64,000 nucleotides of DNA. Source: VGBO01 sp964453335. Lineage in GTDB: Bacteria > Actinomycetota > Acidimicrobiia > Acidimicrobiales > CAIXPF01. Below the pieces are notes generated by a model that was not told where the DNA came from, ran no database searches, and was given only the letters and a program-made list of their open reading frames with translations. The DNA is taken from positions 186,001-250,000 of the forward strand of contig CAYVOK010000002.1 in assembly GCA_964453335.1 (NCBI GenBank). The letters are read 5' to 3'. A program made the translations under genes and the position numbers. This document shows, piece by piece, positions 8,056 through 15,648 of this stretch (within the stretch, counting starts at the first letter, position 1; every line of letters starts with the position of its first letter).

Positions 8056-9240
8056 GTGACGCCACCGGACGGACCGCACCACGAGGATCCGACGTCGGCC
8101 GCGATCGAGGCGTGGTTCGTCGGCCGTGGCGTCCCGCACCTCATCGCCGACTACAGCGCCCGGCATGACATCTGGACGCGCGCGCTGCCGATCCTCGCCC
8201 TCGCGTATCTCGTCGGCGGGTTCAACGCGCTCGACCTCCACCGCTGGTCGCCGCTCCGCAACCTCGCGGTCGGCGCCGGTGTCGTCGCCGCACTCACGGT
8301 GGTGTGGATCGCCACGAACGTGGCGCACCGCCGGCCGCTCCTCGCCCGACCGACCGTGGTCGGCAAGGCGGAGCTCGCCATGTTCGTCGTCGGCCCGAGC
8401 CTGCCGAGCCTCGCGGTCGCGCAGTGGGGTGATGCACTGCAGACCGTGCTCGAGGGCCTCGCCGTGCTCGCCGTCGTCTACGTCGGCACGAGCTACGCCG
8501 TCGTGCCGATCATGTTGTGGGCGGTGCGCCGCACCTGGGCCATGGGCGGTTCGCTCGGCCGGATGATCGCCCGGGCGCTGCCGCTCCTGCTGCTGTTCAT
8601 CACCTTCCTGTTCATCAACGCCGAGGTGTGGCAGGTCGCCGCGACGCTCACCGGTGTGCCGTACGTGTTGCTGCTCGTCGTGTTCTTCGTGCTCGGCGGG
8701 TTCTTCGTCGTGTCGCGCGTGCCGTCGACGATCACCGACATCGCGCGGTTCGACGACTGGGCCGAGGTGCGCGACGCCGTGCGCGACACCCCCGCCGAGG
8801 TGATCCCGCTCCCCGAGGACGGCGATCCGGTCGAGCATCCGCTGTCGGTACGGGAACGCATCAACGTCGGTCTCGTAAGCCTCTTCGGCCTCGGCGTGCA
8901 GGTCACCCTCGTCGCCGTCGTCATCACGCTGTTCTTCACGCTGTTCGGCTTCCTCGCAATCCCCACGTCGACCCAGCTCACCTGGACGGGGCTCGACGAG
9001 GTTGCCGTCCTCGCGTCGGTGACGGTCAGCGGCAACGAGCTCGTCCTCACCGATGCGCTGCTGCGCGTCGCCGGGTTCCTCGGGGCGTTCACCGGGATGT
9101 ACTTCACCGTAACCCTCGTCACCGATGACACCTACCGCAGCGAGTTCTCCGAGGACGTCCGGCCCCAGCTCCGCCAGGCCTTCGCCGTGCAGGTCGCCTA
9201 CCTGCACGCCCGCGCCCGCGGCACCACACTGGGTGGATGA
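8056..9240 (+). CDS. Polytopic membrane protein of unknown function
   Basis: 394 aa from GTG 8056; TACGCT seven nt before the GTG suggests a leaderless transcript. I see about seven to eight hydrophobic helices (for example around residues 48-66, 75-95, 110-125, 135-160, 175-195, 205-235, 275-310 and 330-355). A conserved-looking cytoplasmic loop runs from 235 to 275 (FDDWAEVRDAVRDTPAEVIP). The sequence resembles integral membrane proteins annotated only as hypothetical in actinobacteria. No transporter or enzyme signature was recognised. It overlaps the following VOC gene by 4 nt. Confidence 0.75.
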   Translation: MTPPDGPHHEDPTSAAIEAWFVGRGVPHLIADYSARHDIWTRALPILALAYLVGGFNALDLHRWSPLRNLAVGAGVVAALTVVWIATNVAHRRPLLARPTVVGKAELAMFVVGPSLPSLAVAQWGDALQTVLEGLAVLAVVYVGTSYAVVPIMLWAVRRTWAMGGSLGRMIARALPLLLLFITFLFINAEVWQVAATLTGVPYVLLLVVFFVLGGFFVVSRVPSTITDIARFDDWAEVRDAVRDTPAEVIPLPEDGDPVEHPLSVRERINVGLVSLFGLGVQVTLVAVVITLFFTLFGFLAIPTSTQLTWTGLDEVAVLASVTVSGNELVLTDALLRVAGFLGAFTGMYFTVTLVTDDTYRSEFSEDVRPQLRQAFAVQVAYLHARARGTTLGG

Positions 9241-9629
9241 CGAGCTTCCACCACGCGCACCTCATGTCCGCCGATCTCGACTCGGCACTCGGGTTCTACC
9301 GACGGTTCCTCGGTGCCGAGGTCGTCGCCGACGTGGAGCTCGCCGGGTCGCGCAACGTCCTCGTGCAGGTCGGGTCGGGCCGCCTGAACTTCTACGACCA
9401 GGCGCCGAACCACCGGGGTCCCGTCAACCACCTCGGCATCAACTGCACCGACCTTCCCGCCGTCGTCGCCCGTCTCGAGGCGGGAGGCGTCGCGGTGCCG
9501 CGCGGCATCCGTGAGGCCGAGCAGTTCCGCTACGCGATGGTGACCGGGCCCGACGGCGTCCTGCTCGAACTGTTCGAGTTCGACCCGACGCGCACCGCCG
9601 AACCGTTGCGCCGTTACTTCGAGCTCTGA
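9237..9629 (+). CDS. Small VOC (glyoxalase/dioxygenase superfamily) protein
   Basis: 130 aa. Two beta-alpha-beta-beta-beta units are visible: FHHAHLMSADLDSALGFYRR at the start and GVLLELFEFDP at the end. His4-5, the central HLGINC and the C-terminal Glu in LLELFEF are candidate metal ligands. The VOC superfamily includes lyases, epimerases and resistance proteins, so the reaction cannot be named. It starts inside the stop codon of the membrane protein gene and overlaps the convergent thioesterase gene by 16 nt. Confidence 0.85.
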   Translation: MTSFHHAHLMSADLDSALGFYRRFLGAEVVADVELAGSRNVLVQVGSGRLNFYDQAPNHRGPVNHLGINCTDLPAVVARLEAGGVAVPRGIREAEQFRYAMVTGPDGVLLELFEFDPTRTAEPLRRYFEL

Positions 9630-10414
9630 GGGGCGTCCCGCACGTTGCAGGTCTGCGAGGCGACCGACAGCAGCGTCCCGTCCGCCGTCCACATGCACAC
9701 GACGCCGTGCGCCACACCGTCGACCAGCACGTCGAGGTGGAACTCGGCGAGCAGCCAGCCGCCGGCGGGGGAGGTCGCGCCCGGCACGAACCGGATGGTG
9801 TTGTCGAGGCTCGTCCCGAACGTCTCCCGGTCGAGCGCGTCCCGGATCGCGAGCGGCAGGAAGTCCGACACGATCGCGGTCGCGAGCATCGTGCCCGGAT
9901 CGCCGTCGGTGAAGCGCGCCCACACGCGCGTGATCCCCGGCGGTGGCGGCGCACCGGCCGGCAGGGCCTCACGGAGCTCGAGTCTGCGGCCGATCCCGCT
10001 CGGCCGCAGTGCGACGAGCGGGCGGGGCGGGCAGAGCTCGGCGGGCTGCACCGCCGGGAACGGTCGCCACGATCCGGCGGGTTCGTACCGCTTCGCACCG
10101 AACGCGGCGACGACGGCGATGACCTCGCGGCCCGCCGAGCGCAGCATCGCCCGACCCTGACTGAAGTTGTTGCCCTGCACGACGACGGACGCGTCGATGT
10201 CGAGCACCTCGCCGGGGAACGTGTTCGCGAGGAACTGTGCCGTCGCCCACGCCACCGGCTTGCCGGCGAGTTCCTCGAGCGCGGCGATGCCCGCGCCGAG
10301 CCCGATCCCGCCGAAGAGCTGTCCCATCCCCCCGGTCAGCTCGTCGGTGACCGGCAACCGCCACGTCCCCGGACGGTCGGTCGGTTCGATCGCGAGGAAG
10401 GCTCGGTCGTGCAC
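9614..10414 (-). CDS. Acyl-CoA thioesterase-like (double hotdog) protein
   Basis: 266 aa. The N-terminal half has a hotdog pattern (GGMGQLFGGIGLGAGIAALEE, then PVAWATAQFLAN and GRAMLRSAGREVIAVVAAFGAKR). The C-terminal half repeats it (DFLPLAIRDALD, TSLDNTIRFVP, HGVVCMWTADGTLLSVASQ). This double arrangement and the terminal SVASQ fit TesB-like thioesterases of acyl-CoA metabolism. It lies downstream of the HpaB-like gene on the same strand with about 50 nt between them, so both could act in one degradation route. The substrate is unknown. Confidence 0.8.
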   Translation of the reverse strand: MHDRAFLAIEPTDRPGTWRLPVTDELTGGMGQLFGGIGLGAGIAALEELAGKPVAWATAQFLANTFPGEVLDIDASVVVQGNNFSQGRAMLRSAGREVIAVVAAFGAKRYEPAGSWRPFPAVQPAELCPPRPLVALRPSGIGRRLELREALPAGAPPPPGITRVWARFTDGDPGTMLATAIVSDFLPLAIRDALDRETFGTSLDNTIRFVPGATSPAGGWLLAEFHLDVLVDGVAHGVVCMWTADGTLLSVASQTCNVRDAPQSSK

Positions 10415-10463
10415 GGGCGGAGAGCCTGCCGGGGTCGACCCCGGGCCCGCAAGCAGCCGTCGC

Positions 10464-11948
10464 TCAGTCCGCGGGCCGGACGGGCAGCATGGCGTCGACG
10501 AGCGCGTCGGCGCGTCGCTGCAGCGCGGAGGGTCGCCGCCCGCCGCCGGACACGCCCATCTCCAGCAGACGCCGGTTCCGTCCCGTCGAACCGAGGTAGA
10601 AGCGCTCGTACAGGTCGTTGCGACCCCCGAGTGCCGAACCGATGAAGTCCCACGCCAACCGGAACGTCGCCGAACGGGCCTCGGCGCCCTCGTCGTCGGC
10701 CGTCGCGAGGTACGTGTCGATCAGCGGCCGCAGGTCCGGGTCGTCGAGCATCGCCCGCGACGGCGTGGCGAGGAGGTTGTGACTGCCGATCTGCATGAGG
10801 ATCTCGCACACCCGCGGGATCCACTGCGTGAGCGTGGCGCGCAACGGCAACAGCGGCCGGTCGTCGGGGAAGACCGCGCCGCCGCCGTAGTCACGGGCGT
10901 GCTCGATCGAGAGCAGCAGGCCGGCCCGGGTGAGCTCGAGGTAGCAGAGGATCTCGCCCAACTGGTCGAGCGTGGCGTCGCTGCGGTCACCGAGATGTCG
11001 TGCCATGCGCGCACCGAGGCCGTACGCGAACTCGAGCTTCGTGAGTGCCCGGATCGTGGTCTGCTGCATGATGTTCGGCCACCAGGCCGTGCGCATCACG
11101 GTGTTGTAGACACCGACGTCGCCGTCGATGAAGACCCGTTCCCACGGCACGACGACGTCGTCGAAGATCACGAACGCGTCCTGTTCGTCCATGCGGGACG
11201 ACAGCGGCCGGTCGAACGGGTCGACGTCGGGCGTCGCGTAGGAGTCGCGGCACAGGAAGACGAGGCCCGGCGTGTCCATCGGGATCGCGAAGCTCAACGC
11301 ATACGGTTCGACCCCGTCGCCGGGCAGGGGGAACCCGGGGTACACGGCGAGCTCGTCGGCGAACGGTGCGGACGTGGCGAGGATGCGGGCCCCACGCAGC
11401 ACGATGCCCTCCGCGGTCTCGCCGACCTTGTGCAACGGCACGTGGTTCCCCGCGATCACGGATTCGCGCGCCTTGTCGACGGTGGGGTGCACGATCGTGT
11501 GCGTCAGCGCGACGTCGTTGCGGCGCAGGTGCTTCTGGTAGCGGACGAGGCGCTCCGCCCCCTCGGCGTTGCGTCCGTCCGGCCCCGCCCATTCCTGCCA
11601 CCGTGCGGCGAACCCGGCGAACGTCACGTTCTTGTAGTCGGGTGTGCGGCCCATGATCCCGACGCTCGCCTCGGCGATGCGCACGAGACCGGCGTGCCGG
11701 CGCACGAGGTCCTCCCGACTCTGCGGGACGATGTGGGAGACGTTGATCGGCTCACCGGTCTCGGGATCGGGGAAGAGGCAGTCGTCGGCGTGCTCGTGCT
11801 GCAGGTCGAACACCCGGGCGATCGAGTGCGCTGCGCCGCGGGTCTGCGGGTGCGTCGTCGCGTCGTCGATCCGGTCGTTGCCGAGGTGGAGGCGGCGTCG
11901 GCTGCGGGACAGGTGCGCGAGGTACTCCTCACCGGTTCGTGCGCCCAT
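10464..11948 (-). CDS. HpaB-family flavin-dependent aromatic hydroxylase, large component
   Basis: 494 aa from ATG 11948, preceded by GGGAGGAGCG; a longer frame to 12026 lacks similarity to the paralogue at 30846. Family hallmarks are MGRTPDYKNV, LTHTIVHPTVDK, GIVLRGARILATSAPFADEL, FDDVVVPWERVFIDGDV and the C-terminal LATPSRAML. The family contains 4-hydroxyphenylacetate 3-monooxygenase, which uses FADH2 supplied by a separate reductase, and the related 4-hydroxybutyryl-CoA dehydratase. The Cys/His ligands of the dehydratase [4Fe-4S] cluster were not recognised, so a hydroxylase is more likely. No HpaC-type reductase is next to it. Confidence 0.87.
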   Translation of the reverse strand: MGARTGEEYLAHLSRSRRRLHLGNDRIDDATTHPQTRGAAHSIARVFDLQHEHADDCLFPDPETGEPINVSHIVPQSREDLVRRHAGLVRIAEASVGIMGRTPDYKNVTFAGFAARWQEWAGPDGRNAEGAERLVRYQKHLRRNDVALTHTIVHPTVDKARESVIAGNHVPLHKVGETAEGIVLRGARILATSAPFADELAVYPGFPLPGDGVEPYALSFAIPMDTPGLVFLCRDSYATPDVDPFDRPLSSRMDEQDAFVIFDDVVVPWERVFIDGDVGVYNTVMRTAWWPNIMQQTTIRALTKLEFAYGLGARMARHLGDRSDATLDQLGEILCYLELTRAGLLLSIEHARDYGGGAVFPDDRPLLPLRATLTQWIPRVCEILMQIGSHNLLATPSRAMLDDPDLRPLIDTYLATADDEGAEARSATFRLAWDFIGSALGGRNDLYERFYLGSTGRNRRLLEMGVSGGGRRPSALQRRADALVDAMLPVRPAD

Positions 11949-12054
11949 CGCTCCTCCCGTTGTCCCGACGTGTGCGTGGTACCGACAGCGTACGGCAGCG
12001 CTGCGTCGCACGAGACGCCGTGCCACCTCCCCGTCGACGGGCTAGAACCTCCTC

Positions 12055-13101
12055 ATGGCGCTCAGCTCGCGGGCCTTCGACGTCGTCGACGACGACGACG
12101 CACAGCGGCTGTACCGCGACCGGGGCTGGACCGACGGCCTGCCCGTCATCCCGCCGACCGCAGCCCGGATCGAGGCGATGCTCGCATGGTCGGGGCACCC
12201 GCCCGACACGGTGATCGGCGTCGAACCGGTGAAGCAGCGGCCCCTCACCGCTGAGAAGGTCGCCGTCAACGCCGTGCTCGCCGGTTGCCTCCCGCCGGAC
12301 TTCCCCGTGGTCGTCGCAGCCGTCGAGGCGCTCTGTCGGCCCGAGGTGCTCGTGCACGGGGCGACCGCGTCGACCGGCGGCTGCGCGATCCTGATCGTCG
12401 TCAACGGCGAGGTGCGCCGCCAGCTCGGCATGTCGTCGGCGCACTCGGTGCTCTCGAGCCCGGACCGGGCGTCGATCTGCATCGGCCGGGCCGTGCGCCT
12501 GGTGTTGCGCAACCTGCTCGAGGTCCGCCCCGGTGAGCTCGACCGGTCGACGCTCGGCCACCCGGGGAAGATCTCCTGGGTCGTCGCCGAGGACGAGGAG
12601 GGCCTCGAAGGCTGGGCCCCGCTCGCCTCCGAACGCGGGATCCCCGCAGGCGTGTCCGCGGTGACGGTGTTCGCTGCGTCCGGCCCGCGCCAGATCATGA
12701 ACGAGTGGACCACCGACCCCGAGGAGGTGGCGACCACGATCGTCGCCGAGATCCGGGCGACGATGCTCCACTACTCGATCTGGGCGGGGAACTACGCCGT
12801 GGTCGTGCCACCGCAGCTCCGGTCGGTCTTCCACGCCGCCGGCTGGTCGAAGGCGCGGTTGCGGTCCTTCGTGTACGACCACGCCGTCGTCCGCCGGGCC
12901 GACTGGGAGGCGGTCGGCAAGGCAGCCGTCGTGTCCGACCGCAATCGGGACACCGAGTACCGGGCCCTGCCGACACCGGACCATCTGCTCGTCATCGGTG
13001 CCGGGGGCGAGGCCGGCGGGTTCGCCGCCGTGATCCCGCCGTGGCTCGGTCCGAAGTCGGCTGCGGCGACCGTGCCGATCGGCGTCTGCGTGGACTGTTG
13101 A
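12055..13101 (+). CDS. Conserved partner protein of the UGSC selenoprotein, function unknown
   Basis: 348 aa. TAGAAC six nt before the ATG suggests a leaderless start. Recognisable stretches are GWTDGLPVIPPT (residues 24-35), PLTAEKVAVNAVLAGC (63-78), ATASTGGCAILIVVNG and RASICIGRAVRLVLRN. These recur in proteins that I recall being encoded beside UGSC-motif proteins. The C-terminus ends in VCVDC, giving a pair of cysteines two residues apart. No signal peptide or membrane segment is seen, so it is probably cytoplasmic. It sits 19 nt upstream of the selenoprotein gene with a good ribosome site in between (GGAGGGG). The function is not known; a shared redox or hydrolytic role with the selenoprotein is inference. 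Confidence 0.78.
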   Translation: MALSSRAFDVVDDDDAQRLYRDRGWTDGLPVIPPTAARIEAMLAWSGHPPDTVIGVEPVKQRPLTAEKVAVNAVLAGCLPPDFPVVVAAVEALCRPEVLVHGATASTGGCAILIVVNGEVRRQLGMSSAHSVLSSPDRASICIGRAVRLVLRNLLEVRPGELDRSTLGHPGKISWVVAEDEEGLEGWAPLASERGIPAGVSAVTVFAASGPRQIMNEWTTDPEEVATTIVAEIRATMLHYSIWAGNYAVVVPPQLRSVFHAAGWSKARLRSFVYDHAVVRRADWEAVGKAAVVSDRNRDTEYRALPTPDHLLVIGAGGEAGGFAAVIPPWLGPKSAAATVPIGVCVDC

Positions 13102-13120
13102 GCGTGGAGGGGATGCGCCG

Positions 13121-13648
13121 ATGGCGATGACCGTGTACGACCCGGGTTTCGAGGCCGACGACCGTGTCGTCGAGCTGCCCGAGCGCCCGCGTTCCCTCGA
13201 GGGTGCGACGGTCGGGATCATCTCGAACGGCAAGGCGAACACCCGGTCGTACTTCGACCACCTCGAGCGCCTCTTGCGCACCGAGTGGGGGGTCGCCGAG
13301 GTCGTGCGGCGCACGAAGTCGAACTACTCGGCGCCGGCGGAGGCCGCGCTCCTCGACGAGGCGGCGACGTGGGCCGCGCTCTTCGCCGGCGTCGGCGATT
13401 GAGGCAGCTGCTCGTCGTGCAGTCTGCACGACGCCGTCAGCGGTGAACTCGTCGGTACGCCGTCGGTCGGTGTGATGACGACCGGGTTCGTCGACGCCGC
13501 CGAGCTCATGGCCTCGGCGCTCGGTGTCCCCGGCTACCGGTTCGCGGTGATCGACCATCCGATCTCGAACGCGTCCGACGAGGCGCTCGAGGCACGGGCA
13601 CGGGCGACGCTCGCCCAGGCACGCCCGCTCCTGCTGCGGGCAGACTGA
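13121..13648 (+). CDS. UGSC-family selenoprotein; in-frame UGA (13400-13402) read as selenocysteine
   Basis: Read through the TGA at 13400-13402, the frame gives 175 aa with Sec at residue 94 in GVGD-U-GSCSSCSLHDA. Both halves are typical of the UGSC family: the N-terminal half has VGIISNGKANTRSYFDHLE and VVRRTKSNYSAPA, and the C-terminal half has VGVMTTGFVDAAELMASALG and a conserved IDHPI. Codon use stays the same on both sides of the TGA and the frame runs another 81 codons to a TGA at 13646. A perfect hairpin follows the TGA at the right distance for a bacterial SECIS. The U-G-S-C set resembles a thioredoxin-type redox motif. Without selenocysteine insertion the product would be a 93-residue fragment lacking the motif. 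SelA, SelB, SelC and SelD are not in this window. Confidence 0.85.
13413..13433 (+). promoter_or_regulatory. Candidate bacterial SECIS hairpin for the UGA at 13400-13402
   Basis: The arms CGTCGTGCA (13413-13421) and TGCACGACG (13425-13433) pair perfectly over 9 bp and leave the loop GTC. The loop begins 19 nt after the UGA and its first base is G. Both fit the published bacterial SECIS rule of a loop 16-37 nt downstream with a G in its first two positions. SelB would bind here on the mRNA. Confidence 0.75.
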
Positions 13649-13685
13649 CCACGCCGGCCGTACGGCCCGGCGACGGAGGGGGACC

Positions 13686-14648
13686 ATGGCACGGGTACGT
13701 CCGGACGAGGCCGAGATCATCGGCTGGATGTCGTCGCTGTCGAACTGGGGGCGGTGGGGTGCCGACGACCAGCTCGGCACCCTGAACCTCGTCACCCCCG
13801 AACACCGCCGGCGGGCGGCGGAGCTCGTGCGCGAGGGCGTCGCCGTGTCGTGTGCGTGGGACATCCGCCGTGGCCCCCAGCCGGGCGTGACGATGGAGAC
13901 GCAACGCCTCATGATCGCCACCGGCCAGGGGGCGACGGAGGAGGGTCGACGGCCGTCGCTGCTGCACAGCGAACGGGCCGACGCGGCCCTCGAGTTCGTC
14001 GGGCTCGTCTTCCACGGCTACGCCGTGACCCACATCGACAGCCTCGCCCACGTGTTCTGGGACGGGAAGCTCTACAACGGCCATTCCGCTGCGATGGTGA
14101 ACGACATGCAGGGTGCCCGCGTCCTCGACGTGCTGCCGTTGCGCGACGGGGTCGTCACCCGTGGTGTGCTCCTCGACGTGGCGCGGGCGAAGGGCGTCGA
14201 CGTGCTGCACCACGACGACCCGGTGTTCCCCGAGGACCTCGAGGAGGCGGAGCGCCTGCAGGGGGTCACCGTCGGCGAGGGTGACGTGCTGTTCCTGCGG
14301 ACGGGCGAGAGCGGTCTGCGTCGTGCGGACCCGCGCCGCTACGACCCGCACCGGCCCCGGCCCGGGTTCCAGGCCGCGTGCCTCCCGTGGTTGCACGAAC
14401 GCGGCGTCGCGATGCTCGGCTCCGACGTCGCACAGGACCACCTGCCGTCGGGCTACCCGACGATGACCCAGCCCGTGCACGTGGTCGGCATCGTCGCGAT
14501 GGGCCTGTGGCTGATCGACAACTGTCAGCTCGAGGACCTCGCCGAGACGTGCGTCCGGTTCGGGCGCTGGGAGTTCATGCTGAACGTGGCGGCGCTGCGG
14601 CTGCACGGGGTGACCGGCAGCCCGGTGAACCCGGTCGCCGTGTTCTGA
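13686..14648 (+). CDS. Cyclase-family (kynurenine formamidase-like) hydrolase
   Basis: 320 aa with GGAGGGGGACC directly before the ATG. The metal-binding signature of the family is present as THIDSLAHVFWDGKLYNGHS (residues 117-136; His118, Asp120 and His124 as ligands). Later parts include the DVLFLRTGESG loop and GSDVAQDHLPSGYP. Members hydrolyse amides, lactones or cyclic intermediates in aromatic or amino-acid breakdown, usually with Mn2+ or Zn2+. The length is slightly above that of bacterial KynB (about 210 aa) and nearer the longer cyclase family in soil and marine actinobacteria. It follows the selenoprotein by 37 nt, probably in the same transcript. Confidence 0.87.
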   Translation: MARVRPDEAEIIGWMSSLSNWGRWGADDQLGTLNLVTPEHRRRAAELVREGVAVSCAWDIRRGPQPGVTMETQRLMIATGQGATEEGRRPSLLHSERADAALEFVGLVFHGYAVTHIDSLAHVFWDGKLYNGHSAAMVNDMQGARVLDVLPLRDGVVTRGVLLDVARAKGVDVLHHDDPVFPEDLEEAERLQGVTVGEGDVLFLRTGESGLRRADPRRYDPHRPRPGFQAACLPWLHERGVAMLGSDVAQDHLPSGYPTMTQPVHVVGIVAMGLWLIDNCQLEDLAETCVRFGRWEFMLNVAALRLHGVTGSPVNPVAVF

Positions 14649-14708
14649 CCCGGCGGGAGCGGCACCATCACCGCTCCTATGATCCGCTCCCGATGAAGGG
14701 GGTGGGAC

Positions 14709-15446
14709 GTGGGACGTCTCGACGGCAAGGTGTGCATCGTCACGGGTGGTGCCCGTGGCCAGGGGGCTGCGGAGGCGGAGCTGTTCCGTCGTGAGGGCGC
14801 CGAGGTGGTCGTCACCGACGTGCTCGACGAGGGCACCGCGCTCGCTGCGTCGATCGGCGCGACGTTCATCCGCCACGACGTGCGTTCCGAGGAGGAATGG
14901 GCGGAGGTCGTGCGGCAGACCGTCGACCGCCACGGCCGACTCGACGTGCTCGTCAACAACGCCGGCATCTACGAGCGCGGCAAGTTGCTCGACACGTCGC
15001 TCGACCAGTTCCGACGGATCGTCGACGTGAACCAGGTCGGCGTCTTCCTCGGGATGAAGGCGGTCGCACCGCAGATGATGGAGCAGCGCAGCGGCTCGAT
15101 CGTGAACATCTCCTCCATCGCCGGTCTGCTCGGTTCGGCGAACGCGATCGCCTATGGCGCGTCGAAGTTCGCTGTGCGCGGGATGACGAAGGCGGCGGCG
15201 CTCGAACTCGCCCGCCACGGGGTGCGCGTGAACTCGATCCACCCGGGGATGATCGAGACGGCGATGATCCACGAGGTGACCGGCCACAACGACGACCGGC
15301 ACGAGCGGATGGCACGCGCCGTCCCGATCGGCCGACCCGCCGGGGCCGACGAGGTCGCCGACATGGTGCTCTACCTGGCGTCGGACGAGAGCCGGTACTG
15401 CACCGGCTCGGAGTTCGTGATCGACGGCGGCATCACCGCCGGCTGA
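14709..15446 (+). CDS. Short-chain dehydrogenase/reductase
   Basis: 245 aa from GTG 14709, with AAGGGGGTGGGAC in front. The Rossmann motif is TGGARGQGAAEAELF, with Asp in VVTDVLDEG for the NAD ribose. NNAGIYERG, the catalytic Ser in NISSIAG and YGASKFAVRG (Tyr-x-x-x-Lys) follow, and the end is GSEFVIDGGITAG. This is a classical NAD-dependent SDR similar to 3-alpha or 20-beta hydroxysteroid dehydrogenases; the substrate is not defined. It is the last gene of the selenoprotein cluster, 60 nt after the cyclase. Confidence 0.9.
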   Translation: MGRLDGKVCIVTGGARGQGAAEAELFRREGAEVVVTDVLDEGTALAASIGATFIRHDVRSEEEWAEVVRQTVDRHGRLDVLVNNAGIYERGKLLDTSLDQFRRIVDVNQVGVFLGMKAVAPQMMEQRSGSIVNISSIAGLLGSANAIAYGASKFAVRGMTKAAALELARHGVRVNSIHPGMIETAMIHEVTGHNDDRHERMARAVPIGRPAGADEVADMVLYLASDESRYCTGSEFVIDGGITAG

Positions 15447-15465
15447 GGGCCGGGCGCACGACGAC

Positions 15466-15522
15466 TTGATTCCCGACCTGTCGGGTCGGCATTATTGTCG
15501 ATGAATCCAGTCGGATTTATCG
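15466..15522 (+). promoter_or_regulatory. Promoter-like segment with two inverted repeats
   Basis: TTGATT (15466-15471) and CATTAT (15490-15495), 18 nt apart, look like -35 and -10 boxes. The spacer holds the palindrome CCCGAC-CT-GTCGGG (15472-15485), placed where a repressor would block polymerase. Just downstream is a second inverted repeat, CGATGAATCC-AGTC-GGATTTATCG (15499-15522), with one G-T wobble. The segment is clearly richer in A+T than its surroundings. The regulator is unknown. Confidence 0.5.
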
Positions 15523-15540
15523 CCTTTCAATGGAGTCGCC

Positions 15541-15648
15541 GTGCAACCCCTCCCCATCATCGCCTCCGGCTTCGAGATCCCGACCACCGTCTGGCCCTTC
15601 GGCCGGCCTCGTCGGCGCCCTCAGCGGAGGGTCGCCACGCCCGCGTAG
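15541..15648 (+). pseudogene. Short ORF behind the regulated promoter, probably a truncated gene start
   Basis: 35 aa from GTG 15541, with TGGAG 5 nt upstream. The first 21 residues (MQPLPIIASGFEIPTTVWPF plus Gly) read like a normal protein start, then the frame turns Arg/Pro-rich and stops at 15646-15648 inside the 3' end of the iron ABC gene on the other strand. The likely explanation is a deletion that joined a regulated gene start to the end of the fbp operon near 15600-15620. A real 35-residue peptide is possible but less likely. Confidence 0.4.

Noticed and set aside
7333..9207. 624-codon minus-strand open frame opposite the PepSY and membrane protein genes
   Set aside because: Composition is His/Asp/Glu/Arg-rich shadow text; the plus strand has clear membrane helices, ribosome logic and overlaps.
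13099..13101. TGA of the partner gene after VCVDC as a second selenocysteine codon
   Set aside because: Read-through text has no family similarity, a ribosome site for the next gene follows at once, and no SECIS-like hairpin with suitable spacing was seen.
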